Origin: Procambarus clarkii
Lineage: Eukaryota; Arthropoda; Malacostraca; Decapoda; Cambaridae
Direction of reading: 5' to 3'
NCBI RefSeq assembly: GCF_040958095.1
Contig: NC_091209.1
Coordinates: forward strand, 7,572,589-7,636,588
DNA: 64,000 nt
How positions within the stretch are numbered: position 1 is the stretch's first letter; each line of letters starts with the position of its first letter. The translations under genes were made by a program, and so were the position numbers. The notes below the pieces were generated by a model. It saw only the letters and a program-made list of their open reading frames with translations, was not told where the DNA came from and made no database searches. This document shows positions 50,843 to 62,449 of the stretch, one piece after another.

Positions 50843-51285
50843 CATGAGGGGTAAAAGAATGGAAATTACAATTATATATATAAAGGAAAATAATTAAACA
50901 AATTAAAACAAGTTGAATTTAAGGATGTGAATAAATACAGTATTGCTATTACATAATTGTTACACTGCTAGGAAGGTATAAAAGTAGAGAATGTGCCTTG
51001 TATGAATGAACATGCAGTATTTGCAGTACAATTCAGCTCCTTAATTGAAGCCACATATATTCAAGGTTAAATTTTGTTTAGCTTTCAACAAGCTGGCACA
51101 TACAGAATCAAAAAGCACTTGATATGCTCTATACATTCACAAGTTTTGATGTCAGATAAAAAAAAATATATAAAAAATCTTACAAGAGCAATAATGCTAA
51201 TGCAGGAACAGTAGATTATAGTATATTACTATATGAAATATAACCTTTTCTATCAATAACATTAATAAGAATTATTTGTGATTAA
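50843..51285 (-). other. Region downstream of the host gene's stop codon
   Basis: AT-rich sequence that would contain the 3' UTR of the minus-strand gene ending at 51286. I see no clear AATAAA on the minus strand before the LINE, so the polyadenylation site is not located. Confidence 0.4.
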
Positions 51286-52695
51286 TTACAAAATGTTTTG
51301 GAGATTTTGGAAGACATTTAGGATTTGCTTCAGTACCAATGTCTGCTGTTGATGACTTTCCTGTAGTGTGTTCAACAATCTTGTCTTTTCCTCTCTACAC
51401 TGCTGGCTATACTGTTCCAATAGTTTCATTATTCCACCTCTTTTGGATTCTTCACTTTGATCATCATTAGAGTCAAATTGGATATTTGAATCATCTGGTT
51501 CATCAAAACCACTTTCCCCAAATTGAATTTCTTCTGATTCTGTCTTTATATTTAAGTAGGGTGCCTGTAGTACTGATGGATTAAAAGTTGTTTTAGACTT
51601 GGGCAAGGCAGGTTTATCACGAGAATGAGACACTTTCATCTTTTTTTTAGCAGTTACAATATCTGGATGAACTAATATCCTGGGAATATACATGTGTTTA
51701 AGGCCAGATGGTATTACGAAGTTAGCGGGATAATAGAGTTTAAGCAATCGAGATGGAACAATTCCTTTTACAGTTCTGCATTCAATCAATTTTGTTCTTT
51801 TACCTTCTTTAATACTTATTATCTCTACTTTCACTTTATCTTCTTGTGAATCACTATCACACTGTAAAATATATGTAATTTTGTTTGATGGGCTGCTGTT
51901 TGAAGATTTTATTTCTGTGGCGGATGTAAATCTGTCCTGGTCTCTATCAGAGACTTGTTCCTCAACTTCTGTACTTTTTGGAGAGTTTTTATCTAATGAA
52001 GTTCCTGTTGAATCCACAAAATTTGATTCTTCCTTCATATCGATCATAGTTGAACTAACAACTTCCTCTACCTCCCACTCTCTTATTTCATCAGTTGAGA
52101 CTTGTACATGACGCTTCTTTGGGACGGACTGCTGCAAGACATTAATCTGAACATATGAGACCACATTTCCTGGAGCACTTTTGCTTTTAGTTTCTTGCAA
52201 ATTCAGTTTACAATCTGCCAACTCGGCCACATTCTTTTCATTTATTTCTAACTTTCTTGAAGACACTTTTGGGGTTTGCTCCTTATTTACCAACTGTGGG
52301 GGTACTTTGGTTTGTATTTTTTGTGGTTTTGTTGCCTGAACTGGCAGCTTGAATTTATTTGTCTGACAATCTTGTTGCTGCTCAGTGTTTTTAGAAACTC
52401 GGACAGTTGGATATAAGTAAGATGGTTGGGGATCTAGCATACAAGGTGCTAGTAAATAGAGAAGATTAATTTGCTCAGTAAGTTGCTTGTAACCACCATG
52501 CTTGAATGTTGCTACAAGATACTGCCACTGGTCCTGGCACCGCAAAGAGGTTTTTTCAAACCCATTAGATCTTAACACCTCGCTGGCTACAATTGCCATG
52601 GTTTTTCCGACTGACTGTAAGTTCCGAGGCTGAAGTTCCCAATTAATGGCCGTCTCTGTCAACAAGTACACTTCTTCTACACTCCAGTCACAAAC
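51286..52695 (-). CDS. Terminal exon of a Myb/SANT-like domain protein
   Basis: The exon starts after a TATCTTTTCTCAG acceptor and encodes 469 residues ending LQNIL plus TAA. It opens with a Myb/SANT-like (trihelix) segment, DWSVEEVYLLTETAINWELQ ... SLRCQDQWQYLV, with the usual tryptophans and the C-Q-D-Q-W helix. The middle is long, polar and probably disordered. A conserved-looking segment (SRLLKLYYPANFVIPSGLKH) follows, then an acidic stretch and a C-terminal predicted coiled coil rich in Gln, Glu and Leu. The phase matches the upstream exon (phase 0). The Met-rich start that an ORF scan would give (up to 52773) is intronic. The likely role is nuclear and DNA- or chromatin-associated. I do not recognise the gene. 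Confidence 0.8.
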   Translation of the reverse strand, partial: VCDWSVEEVYLLTETAINWELQPRNLQSVGKTMAIVASEVLRSNGFEKTSLRCQDQWQYLVATFKHGGYKQLTEQINLLYLLAPCMLDPQPSYLYPTVRVSKNTEQQQDCQTNKFKLPVQATKPQKIQTKVPPQLVNKEQTPKVSSRKLEINEKNVAELADCKLNLQETKSKSAPGNVVSYVQINVLQQSVPKKRHVQVSTDEIREWEVEEVVSSTMIDMKEESNFVDSTGTSLDKNSPKSTEVEEQVSDRDQDRFTSATEIKSSNSSPSNKITYILQCDSDSQEDKVKVEIISIKEGKRTKLIECRTVKGIVPSRLLKLYYPANFVIPSGLKHMYIPRILVHPDIVTAKKKMKVSHSRDKPALPKSKTTFNPSVLQAPYLNIKTESEEIQFGESGFDEPDDSNIQFDSNDDQSEESKRGGIMKLLEQYSQQCREEKTRLLNTLQESHQQQTLVLKQILNVFQNLQNIL

Positions 52696-52779
52696 CTGAG
52701 AAAAGATACATAAAATAGTTAATAGATAAACAGCCATTAAGAAGAATGATGATGGAATCAGACCAATAGTCACCCCATT

Positions 52780-53220
52780 ACCAGGGCAGCTGTCAGAAGC
52801 ATCCAGACGCTGCTACAATGTTTCAACCACACCAGCTAGTTTTGGCATTCCTCATGAATGAGAAGCAGCAGCTCATGCAGTACGAGCATACATTAATGAC
52901 TTCTCAAAAACTGTCGGAAATAATATGATTTCACCTGTTAAGAGAGATTGTGTTAGAAGCAGTTAAACCATGCTTTCTTATTCTCTTCAACCTTTGTTTC
53001 AGCCAGACACAGCAAGGTGTCGACATTGTTGTTAGGAGAAGCATAAAAGTAAATTCTGCAGGTGTTCAGCAAAGGGATTCTCTTGCTCGTCTCCTCTTCT
53101 GCATGGCTGAAGAGGTTGACACAAGCAGGTTGACCAGCAAGCTCAACATCTGGGTCCTGGATGATGGCACAACGGCAGGTACACAAGAGTCGCTGCTAGA
53201 GAATCTTTAGCTGGTAAATC
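52780..53220 (+). pseudogene. Relic of a non-LTR reverse transcriptase in intron 5
   Basis: The plus strand carries GVQQRDSLARLLF, a decayed form of the GxxQGDPLxPLLF motif, and 35-40 residues later LNIWVLDDGTTAGTQ, matching the Y-x-DDG catalytic motif C. The frame is broken upstream (52790-52950), where AYINDF-like fragments remain. It is unrelated to the other LINEs in the window by motif style (DDGT rather than ADDT or VDDL). Confidence 0.55.
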
Positions 53221-53739
53221 TTTTTAAAAGGTAGATTGGAATTGCCCTCAATCCTTCAAAGTGCAAAATAATTTGATCTAACCAATCGATAATAAATGCA
53301 GTAAGATCCATTTTACTAGGAGCCTTAACTTCTGGACTGCACAAACATTACATGAGAATTCCTGCATACACAAGAAATTAAATTTAATTTTTTCTTCTAG
53401 TACTATTGTTAAAATGCATGCCCTGACTATGTGAAATTTAAGCAAAAAATTCAGTCACTTACTTGGCTATTGTGGAAAATTTATTTCAATGTTGGATAAT
53501 GACTAAAGTTCTTCTAAATTAATCCCAACAATTGCCTTTGTTAATCACATTAATTATTAATGGGGCATGGATATAGGTAACCACAACAATGTAGTGCTTA
53601 ATGTTTGTAGTATATTGGGACTAATGTATATAGTACTATATACATATAGATATGTATATAGTACATTCTCACAAGGTCATATATTAAAACCTGGATACTG
53701 AGGTTGAAAAATGCAACTGACTCTTTGGTGTTGCATCAT

Positions 53740-53935
53740 GCTAATGCACAATAACAGGGCTGGAAAGAGAGGGAGGGAGGGGTATGTGGGGAGAGGGGAA
53801 AGGGAGATTCAAACATGATGAAAACATGTGACAGTCAGTCAGCTAGGTAGTTGACCAGTGAGTCAGGCTGGCCAACCAACTAGCTCTGGCTAGCAACTAG
53901 CCAGCAGGCTGGCCAGTAAGCTAAAATTGTGAGAA
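53740..53935. repeat. Low-complexity purine and CAGT/CTGG-rich patch
   Basis: A GGGAGGGAGG run is followed by a degenerate array of CAGTCAG, CTGGCCA and CTAGC words. The rest of intron 5 (53221-53739 and 53936-54784) shows nothing I can name. Confidence 0.4.
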
Positions 53936-54784
53936 TCATCCACTCCCTTTCAGATGACAACCAACTGTCTAGAACCTAAGCATGCTTTTCCTGCCAAAAT
54001 GATTATATACTCACCTGCTTGTATGCCGGCCTTTGACCTGGCGGGCACTTTTTGTAACATGTTTCTAATGATGGAATTTAACTAGAGCATAAAGTGTGCA
54101 TGGGGTAGGAGTGAAACCCAAAGCAATGAATGCTGTCCGGAGGATATTATAGAATATAAATGTTACAGGATTTGGGAACACGGACAAACTAATCCTGCCT
54201 CAAATAATTATATAATTAATCACTGCTAGCAGAAATTATTAACATCCTTTTCTGCTAACTAACATCCCCCCCAAGCCATGAAAATGTTAAGCACGGGTAA
54301 TGGTGGGGGATGTAAGAATGCTCAAAGGGAAATATTCGGTAGTTTTCTATTTCTAATGAAAAATGGGTATAACCGAAATGGTTGGTGCAAAATTTGCAAG
54401 GAGTCCAAAGACATTCTTTAGGAGGATATGAGACTGTAGGCATGTGGGGGGAAAGGGGGGTTACAGTAGAAGCACAAGAAAGATGGTTTGCAAAGATAAT
54501 TGTTAAACAGATGCAAAATGTAGGCGAACAAGTGCATGTATTATTTGAAGGAATAAACTGAAGAAATAACTATGTGCTCAACACACAAATAAGTGCAAGA
54601 AGATATGTATAATTTACTTGATTAAAAAAAGCTTATTTTATAGTAAGATTACTGAACTGATTTGTTAACCATTTATTCAGAAATGCTTGACCTATAAAAA
54701 AATCATATAAATGATTAAAATAATTCAATTATTGTAATTTCTTTACAAATGAATAATATCTTAGGTTACATAACTAAGACTTAC

Positions 54785-54947
54785 AGACTGCCATCCAGGA
54801 AGAGGCACAGCAAGAAGTCCATAAGCAACCATTGGAAGGCTGTGGTTCTGCCACTGGTCATGTAAATTTATTTCGTTGGGTACTATTGTATTATCATATT
54901 CATCATCTTGATGAATATGATGAAGCTTCACCATCAGATACCATATC
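54785..54947 (-). CDS. Host gene exon 5 (internal)
   Basis: Acceptor ATTAATGTTGCAG and donor GTAAGT flank 163 nt that continue the phase of exon 4 (one base completes a Gln codon) and end in phase 0. The exon encodes IWYLMVKLHHIHQDDEYDN ... VAYGLLAVPLPGWQS. With the end of exon 4 it forms a segment (P-A-F-P-P-x-x-IW-x-L) reminiscent of EAF7/MRGBP proteins of the NuA4/Tip60 acetyltransferase complex. That similarity is weak and from memory. Confidence 0.8.
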
Positions 54948-55034
54948 CTGCAACATTAATTTTAGATCTTAGTGAAGAACTCCAGTTCCAATAAAAAAAA
55001 CAAAAAACAGAATTGAATGAAATTAAATGCCTCT

Positions 55035-55400
55035 TTCTGGTAGAGCCCCAGCCGCTCCCTGCAGCTATCTTGCTGATGGAGCTGCTGAGGTGACCTAGCA
55101 TGCACTCCACGTTAATGGGTCATATCAGTTTAAAAAACATGCCCTACCAGAGCCAGAATCTGGCCCAACTGGCCCCCTCCCAGAAGCAGAGAGACCGAGT
55201 GACAATTTGTCCCGCCACCGGGAATGCATCCAGAAAGGCAGAGAAGCCTTACAGACAATGGAAGGGTTCATAGAAAACGAAGTCTTGAAACCACTAAAGA
55301 ACTCTGTAAACAATTCACATGAACCAAAGGGATTCACACAAACTAGCACGAAACTCATAAGCACCAACCACCACCACCAGGCGGCCCAGCCCCTGAGCTC
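55035..55400 (+). repeat. Interspersed repeat, copy 1
   Basis: GCTCCCTGCAGCTATCTTGC, GAAAGGCAGAGAAGCCTTAC + AGACAATGGAAGGGTTCA and the following 80 bp are matched in order at 62130-62430 with many substitutions. Two diverged copies in different introns of one gene point to an old dispersed repeat. The class is unknown. From 55400 to 56845 no further feature is evident. Confidence 0.6.
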
Positions 55401-56845
55401 AGCAGACTTCCCTACTCGGTTCTGAACCTGATGAGCAATTCATCAAAAAACCAAACGAACCTGGAAGGGAGTGAGGGAATTGGGTAGCCACTGGGGCTCT
55501 ACCAGAAAGAGGCATATCATTACATTCAATGCTAGGTTTATAGGAGAGCCCCCTGGTAGCTCCCTGAAACCAATTATTCATAGAGAACAAGAACAGGACT
55601 TCTTGGAAGAAGAGGCATGGACAAAGCAACAAAAGACTAATTTGGACTGGGAGCATTAACTAAATACGTGGCCACCAAATTCCTGTTAGAATACCGAAAT
55701 CCCCAAGTCTGAATATCAGCCCAGGATATGCCAGAGAAGACCGCTGCCGAAGCCATATATTTGCAAATGTCACTGGCCCAGGACATAATGACACTGCAGA
55801 TGACTTGGAAAAGGCGAGTATTGGAACAGGAGACCAAGCAAACAGGGTCAACCAACAAGATATGATAAGTTCTTCAACAAGATAAGAACCAATGGCCCAC
55901 AGATAGTGGCAAAGAGCTGTGACTGGACAACAAATGATGCATCCATGGCCAAACCCCCCAAGCATCATCACCAAAAGAACCCTCCAGAAACCAGCCAACT
56001 CATTTGGCAGAAAAGAAGGCTCCATACTAACAAACTGCCCACCAGGGCAATAAGAACAGAACCCCTGCCTTTATAGACATGCCTGAAGCTTCCCAATCAT
56101 ACAAGAGCCAACAAAAACAAAGCCTTGAGAAAGACATCACGAACTGAAGAGCAAACCATAAACCGAGGCAAGGAGAGAAAGACCAGGACAGCTCAGGAGC
56201 AGCATGAGCCAGCTGGTGGTGAAAAAAAATCACAACACAACTACCTGAATGGCAATGAGGAGGTCTTGATGCTGAATGCAATCAACAACGGCTCCTCTAA
56301 TATCAAATGATAACAGGTGACAGAATTAGACACGAGATGTCGACCAAGAAACGGTCAAGACAAAAGAAACAGGATGACCCTAACCGAAACCGAAGACAAT
56401 GAAGGGACAGTGGTGAAATGAGTACCAGGCCATCTCATACTACTGCTGCAAATAAAGACACTGGTGGGACAACAAACTAGCCATCTTCTTGCCATTCAAA
56501 TGGCAATATTCCAGGTTAAAAAACACCCAACATGTAGAGGAGAGAAGTTGGACTATTTTAGCTTTGAATCATTACCACTTCCAACTCAAACCAATGAAAT
56601 ACGAGAGCATTTTGTAAGGTTTGACAGGCCCAGTGATATAGCTCAAGGAGCAACTGAGTGGCCTACCAGAAAAAGGTGTTTGATATTCAATGCTTAATCT
56701 TTATGTAGCATTTCTCCAAAGTACTTAAAACTTTCTATCTCTTCCAATATTACTTTCCCTATTTATAACCTGAATTACTTTATATTTTGATAAACAAATG
56801 AACAACTGAATACGTCTTAGCAAACACTGAAAGAACATTACTTAC

Positions 56846-57029
56846 TGATGAGGAGGAAAGGCTGGAGTTGTGAGGCAGAAGTGGTCATTAAGGTACTTCG
56901 ACAGGGCCACCAACAGTGGTCTTCGGGGAACACTATGACAGAAATTACCTTTTATTATGCTTAATCCTCTAACAAGCACTTCAAGAACTTTATTTTCATC
57001 CATTTCAATCTCTTGCCCTCCGAGTGGTT
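56846..57029 (-). CDS. Host gene exon 4 (internal)
   Basis: Acceptor TACTGTCAACAG and donor GTAAGT flank 184 nt that join exon 3 in phase 1 and leave in phase 2. It encodes QEIEMDENKVLEVLVRGLS, then NFCHSVPRRPLLVALSKYLN and TTPAFPP. The E-x-x-V-x-x-x-L ... V-x-R ... I/L pattern is the part that recalls EAF7/MRGBP. Alternatively it may simply be a helical linker between the two Myb/SANT-like segments. Confidence 0.8.
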
Positions 57030-57454
57030 CTGTTGACAGTATTCCAATTAGAAAAACTTAAAAATAGCTTCGAGTATAAATTTAAGGCTCATTACTGAGC
57101 AAGCCATACTGTCACTCCCTTAGGCAATACCCAACTCATCCCCCCCCCCTCCCCAGTGGGATATAGTGAGCTCCATACAGGGTCACTATGACCTCATCCC
57201 CAATGTAGCAGGGACATTTTCATATGCTCCAGCTGTATTGTAGATGGGAAAAGATATTCTGGAGTAGTCTCCCTTCAACACAGAATGAACTCAAAAGGTA
57301 CAATCACCTACACACACACAAAACCACCTCCAAGCACACTTTGATTTTAAGAAATCTACCTAGTAAACTGTGTGCACTGTTAACTGCTAGTTGACAGCCT
57401 AGTTATTGTTTCCACCCATCACCAGGTATAAGCAGAAAGCAATTCTGCTTTCCT

Positions 57455-57651
57455 GGCCGGGGAGGATTTACTGGGCGCAATTCCTTAACTGTAGCCTCTG
57501 TTTAACGCAACAGTAAAATGTGTACTTGGATGAAAAAACGATTCTTTGCGGCAGGGGATCGTATTCCAGGGACCGTAGGATTAAGGACTTGCCCGAAACG
57601 CTACGCGTACTAGTGGCTCTACAAGAATGTAACAACTCTTGTATATATCTC

Positions 57652-57682
<31 letters not shown>
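57455..57682 (+). mobile_element. 5'-truncated copy of the tRNA-derived SINE
   Basis: This matches the SINE at 2835-3113 from CGGGGAGGATTTACTGGGCG onward, including GTTTAACGCAACAGTAAAAT and the 3' module TTGCCCGAAACGCTACGCGT, and ends in a poly(A) run (57652-57680). The tRNA-like head with A and B boxes is missing. It lies in intron 3 of the host gene in the antisense orientation. Confidence 0.85.
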
Positions 57683-57954
57683 TAACAATCCTGCCTCATT
57701 TAACAACACTTCCCAGGAAAGACTCTTGAAAGGTTACAACAAATGGAAGGGCATGGGAGTGATTCCATGCCTGAATCGCCTGCTCAGGAAAGAACTGTTG
57801 GACTAACTCAAAGCATTATTTCTGAGCTTAAAGAACTTGGTGTTCCTGGGCCCTGGCTCCCTTGTGTGCCTTTGGGGCTTGTCTCTCGGCTGGGTATCTA
57901 TTCTTCACCTCGGTTCCTGTGGTGCTCCCTCCTCCCAGGTCAGTGCCCTTTTAT

Positions 57955-58190
57955 TTTTCTTCTCTGTGAGTAGATAGCTTCAGGAAGCTATAAGGGGTTC
58001 CCCCCATCCCCAGAAAACCAGCGGTGAATGTAATGAAAAGCCAATTTCTGTGAGAGTCCCGGTTGCTCCGTGACACCTTCCCTCCTTCCAGGTCGTAAGG
58101 GGGATTGTTCACATTTATCATAGAACTGAGGGTCGAGTAGCTGGCCGACTGGGAACTGCCCTCCACCCCTTCCCTTTATCAAATGAGCTT
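57955..58190 (-). repeat. Possible third copy of the intronic repeat
   Basis: On the minus strand, GAACCCCTTATAGCTTCCTG + AAGCTATCT resembles the first part of the repeats at 55035 and 62130. The similarity is limited to the first 30-40 bp, so the assignment is tentative. Confidence 0.3.
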
Positions 58191-58538
58191 GCGCTAGTTT
58201 CAAAAGATTTTGATAGTTTGTTTACACTGTTTATGGAGTTCTTTCTGCAGTTTTTGAGGCTGCGGTGTAAACTGATGCCAGCAGTGATATGTTTTGTCTC
58301 ACTGACTTTCTGAGTGCCCAGTGGTGGCATAAATACACACAAATGTCACCACTCCTTGCACCTCTGAGAGGAGGCCAGGAATCTAGACGAGTCAGGACTA
58401 GAACCTACTTGCTCTAATAAAACAAGAAATTGATTAAAAGAAATTAGATACATAAAATTAACGAGTTAAATGATCATTGCCATATTATTGTCAATATACC
58501 TACCATATTAGACCAGACTGCTACTAGGTAACAGCCCA

Positions 58539-58802
58539 AGGGACCCGATTCACAAGGCAGTTACGCAAGCACTTATGAACCTGTGTATCTTTTCTCACCC
58601 TTTGGTGACTTTGTTTACAAGTATTAAACAGTTAATGAGCTTTGAAGCACCAGGAGGCTGTTTCTAACAATAACAACAGTTAATTGGAAAGTTTTTATGC
58701 TTGTAAACTGTTTAATAAACGTAACCAAAGACGTCAAAGATTGAGGAAAGATGTACACGTTCATAAGTACTTGCGTAACGGCTTCGTGAATCTGGCCCCA
58801 GG
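58539..58802. mobile_element. Foldback MITE of about 262 bp
   Basis: The left arm (ATTCACAAGGCAGTTACGCA, ACTTATGAACCTGTGTATCT) is matched by the reverse complement of the right arm (ATTCACGAAGCCGTTACGCA, ACTTATGAACGTGTACATCT). The similarity extends about 110 bp inward, leaving a short central loop (ACAATAACAACAG). The ends are near GGGCC. No transposase is encoded and no convincing target-site duplication is seen. Arm divergence implies an old insertion. It lies in intron 3. Confidence 0.85.
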
Positions 58803-59059
58803 TCATTCAGAGTTCCCTCATGAAACTTCCCAACAAATCCTTCCATCACACATGGAAGAAGGGAACGAAGCAGATGCAGACAGCTACAGCAGACCACACC
58901 AGACAATGTAATTTCATTATCATACATACAGCGTACTTGATTTTGAGGAAGGGTGGCTCAGTGGCTCCCAAGCTAACTCAAAACAGTGCCTCTGAAGAGG
59001 ACTCCTGAATTTATGAAAAAGGACCAATTAAAGAAAATATAAATATATTGGCAAAATAT

Positions 59060-59570
59060 TAAAGAAATTAATCATGATCTTATTGAGACCAACATTGGAA
59101 TATGCAGCAGATATATGGTGCCCATATTGCAAGAAGCACATCAATAAATTGGAAAAGGTGCAAAGATATGCAATTAAATGACTTTTGGAACTAAGAAACA
59201 AGAGCTATGAGGAGAGGTTAGAGGTGTTAAATATATCAAAGCTAGAAGATAGAAGAAAAAGAGGAGATATGATCACTACATACACAATAATAACAGGAAA
59301 TAACAAAATTGACAAAGAAGAATAAAAAAACTGCAACTTCAACAAGAGGACATAGGTTTAAACTAAGAAAACAAAGCTGTAAAAAAAAAAAAAAAAGAGA
59401 AAGTTCACTTCTGCAAACAGAGTGGTAGAGGGTTAGAACAAGTTAAGCGAGGTGGTAGTGAATGCCAAAACTGTCAGTAGTTTCAAAGCATCATATGACA
59501 GAGTACTGGGAAGACGGGACACACCACAAGCGTAGCGCTCATCCTGTAACTGCACTTAGTCTGACCCCAG
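59060..59570 (+). pseudogene. LINE reverse transcriptase C-terminal relic
   Basis: The plus strand encodes RPTLEYAADIWCPY, then INKLEKVQRYAIK and SYEERLEVLNISKLEDRRKR, with several stops and frameshifts, followed by RGHRFKL and a degraded tail. This is the standard thumb and C-terminal layout of a LINE RT (LEYA-x-x-W-x-P ... Q-R-x-x). A poly(A) run at 59380-59396 interrupts it. It lies in intron 3. Confidence 0.6.
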
Positions 59571-60238
59571 GAGTAGAAGTTCTGAAGCTGACCAAACAGA
59601 AGCCAGGTACTGTACATCATGGTTAGGGTGTTTATTCCAAGTAACAACCATTTGCCGTGTTACCTCTGGGTGCTGAATTTTCTTCAAGCAGTTGGATGCT
59701 TTGTTGCACTTATACTTTCTAGTAAGGATTTTTTCTTAGTTTTGGATTTATGACTGATCCCAAAACTCCCATTTTGCCTCGGAGAGAGATTCTGGTCCTG
59801 GCGCCCAGTAGGCCCGGGGTGAGTCTTGGAGGCCGGGTGCATCTCCCTAAAGCCTGGCTGGACCAGTGCACAACTACAGGGAGTTATTGTGGGGGGCCCC
59901 TCCCAGAAATAAAGAATATATGACCATAAATAGGACAATGTAGAAATGTTTGTCAACTTTTGTAAACTCGGCCATGCCTTGCCCACCCAACTTCATTTAT
60001 CAAAAGTTTGTTTTTCTTGCACTCAAGTACATTTGTTTTCAAACATTTTGATAATAAAATGAATCTTCTAACTATGAACATGTTTATAAAAAGAAAATGA
60101 GTTTAAAAATGTCTTGAGTAAATTTCTTGAGAGGGTAGTTAAATTTAAGCAAGAAAACAAGCAGAATGCCACATCAGCAAAAAATGTTAGTTAAAGGCAT
60201 TTACTTATGTCAGTAAATACGTGGTTGCAAACACTTAC

Positions 60239-60440
60239 CAGGATCAAAGGTGTGATTTGTCTCACTAAAGTCAAAGAGAGATTTCATCTTGAAATAAAAG
60301 GGTGGTCGTCTTCGGGTTCTTATGCTACAATTCTTGTTGTGTTCTGAAGCTGCCAGATAACCGTTATACAGCTGCTGGAACCTGTTCCGGCAACACTCAT
60401 CATGGCGTGGATATCCACTAGCATTCATCATCATGCTCAC
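60239..60440 (-). CDS. Host gene exon 3 (internal)
   Basis: Acceptor AGCATAATGACAG and donor GTAAGT flank 202 nt entering in phase 0 and leaving in phase 1. The product, VSMMMNASGYPRHDECCRNR + FQQLYNGYLAAS, completes the first Myb/SANT-like domain begun in exon 2. The hydrophobic turn, G-Y-x-R and the C-R-N-R-F-x-x-L-Y recognition helix are visible. A basic RTRRRPPF motif follows and could be nuclear-localising or DNA-contacting. Confidence 0.85.
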
Positions 60441-61152
60441 CTGTCATTATGCTAAGGTTAGGTCAACAATTATGATATGCTAGAAGTTTTTGTATCTATA
60501 TTTATACTGACAAAAATAAATATATAAAAAAAATAAATAAATGAAATCAAGGCAAATACTGTACACACTTTACCTGCACTTAGGGGAGGTGATTGTATGT
60601 GTGAAAAGTGAAGCCAAGGAAGAAAGATGGTATTCTTTGGCAGTCCCCCACCATTATCACAGCTTTATCAGTGATATTTTTAAAGAAAACTTTGCACTTT
60701 TCCCCCCCATTTTGCACACATTTCTTTTATTAGAGAACTAGATTTAGGCATTTAACATACCAAACTCGGCAGCAAGATAAAACACACAGGCACCATTTTC
60801 ATATTTTGCTACGAGTTCTTTTTCATATCAATCGTGGTACTAACTTTCTTTTTGCTTGGCTCTTATCACTAACTTTCTTGGCTTCCATAGTGACTTATTT
60901 ACACTAAGAACATAAAAAATATACAAGAAAACACAAGAATGTGTAGAGGAGTCTGGTGATGTACACTGAACAACTGCGACTGGGAAAGACTCATCTGGGG
61001 CGTATGTTTACAGTCGAGTGCCAAACAAAGGGGCGACTACCGAACACGAACACGGCATTCGAGTGCCTTACTAACATAATGTATATTTGTTTACCTATAA
61101 CAAGATCAATAGCCATACTCTGCAGCGTACATAGTACAAATACAGTACTTAC

Positions 61153-61265
61153 CATGTCCCAATCTATTTTCACTTGGCCTTGCCACAGTTCCCTGACTGT
61201 GAAAAGAAGCTCTAACGTCTCACCTCGACTCCAATCACCGCCCTCTTCACTAGCCCACCACTCGT
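61153..61265 (-). CDS. Host gene exon 2 (internal)
   Basis: Acceptor GTAATGTTTTCAG and donor GTAAGT flank 113 nt, phase 1 to phase 0. It encodes DEWWASEEGGDWSRGETLEL + LFTVRELWQGQVKIDWDM, the first helices of a Myb/SANT-like domain (W-S-x-G-E-x-x-x-L-L ... W). Phase continuity with the exons on both sides supports the model. Confidence 0.85.
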
Positions 61266-61729
61266 CTGAAAACATTACATTATACCTATAGATCACTCAC
61301 TCATTCTCATAATATGGAGGGTTAGGTTGTTACTGATTAGGCTTAGGCCTAAGCCATAACAATTATAATAGTTTGTGTAAAATGTGTGAATTTTAATTTC
61401 TTGTATTGCAATATTAGTATTGAGTAGCACAAGAAATTCTAAGGAGATTTTGATGAATATTATTTAAATTGTAAGTTTCATTTTATGTAAATAAAAAAGT
61501 TAGAAAACTGTATTGTAATAGTGGTGCAAATTATTAATGCCTAGTTAGACATGGTGATGTTGCCACTTTTCAACTGTACTTTTAAGTGAGGTGTCTCGAG
61601 CTTACCATAGGAAACTATTATGTAATATTAGAATGTCTTACCCATAGGTTGTTTAATATGAAATATAGAAGTGCTTGTGACTAGCTAGGAGAGTTGATAG
61701 ATACTGTATTTAATGACAGACATTGTCTA

Positions 61730-61987
61730 TATCTTGAGATGAGGTTATCTTGAGATGATTTCGGGGCTTTTTAGTGTCCCCGCGGCCCAGTCCTCGACCA
61801 GGCCTCCACCCCCAGGAAGCAGCCCGTGACAGCTGACTAACACCCAGGTACCTATTTTACTGCTAGGTAACAGGGGGCATAGGGTGAAAGAAACTCTGCC
61901 CATTGTTTCTTGCCGGCGCCTGGGATCGAACCCAGGACCACAGGATCACAAGTCCAGCGTGCTGTTTCCCCGGCCCACCGGCTCTCA
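61730..61987 (-). mobile_element. Second SINE family, tRNA-derived, with TATCTTGAG-type end
   Basis: On the minus strand the tRNA-like head has a canonical B box (GGTTCGATCCC, 61922-61932) within a CCTGGGTTCGATCCCAGG stem-loop, an A-box-like TGGGCCGGGGA (61967-61977) and a CTTGTGATCC anticodon-loop-like segment. A body with GGTACCTGGGTGTTAGTCAG and GCCTGGTCGAGGACTGGGCC follows, and the copy ends in repeats of TCAAGATAACCTCA. The long spacing between boxes recalls Leu/Ser-type tRNAs. It lies in intron 1. Confidence 0.85.
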
Positions 61988-62129
61988 TAATGGAGGGATA
62001 ATGTAGATGTGGCAACTATTAGGAGGAACCAAGCCTGCAACTTGTTTCTTGGTAGCTTTTAAATCGGTAGAAGTAGAAAATGATTGAAGGCTGGATGTTT
62101 CTGCTAATTGTCACTATGACATCCTAAGT

Positions 62130-62430
62130 AGACTTATCTGCAGAGAACCCGCTGGCTCCCTGAAGCTATCTTGCTGAGATCGCTCCTCCTGAAGTGTCAC
62201 ATCAGTTGCAGAAGTTCTGTTTGGCCTACCAGGAACCAAAGCCCCACCAGGAAAGCATTCAGAAAGACGGTGAAACTTTACAGACAGCTGGAGGGTTCAC
62301 AGAAAAAGAGGCTTCAAAAGTGCCACACAACTTGGCAAATGACCGAAATAAAACAAGATTTACCCAAATCCACCTCAAACTTGTTAGTACCTATCATAAC
62401 CTGGTGGTGACAAGCGGAACTCCTAGAATT
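62130..62430 (+). repeat. Interspersed repeat, copy 2
   Basis: Homologous to 55035-55400: GGCTCCCTGAAGCTATCTTG, AGAAAGACGGTGAAACTTTA + CAGACAGCTGGAGGGTTCAC, with the same order of blocks. It is open for about 80 codons in one frame, but the copies do not share that frame, so it is not coding. Confidence 0.6.
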
Positions 62431-62449
62431 TTATATTCATCAAAATGAA

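Noticed and set aside
55660-56281. Open minus-strand stretches between exons 4 and 5
   Set aside because: They do not join in phase with flanking exons and lack splice signals. They overlap diverged repeat DNA.
61900-61987. Functional tRNA gene
   Set aside because: The B box is canonical, but the A box is degraded and the sequence continues into a SINE body.
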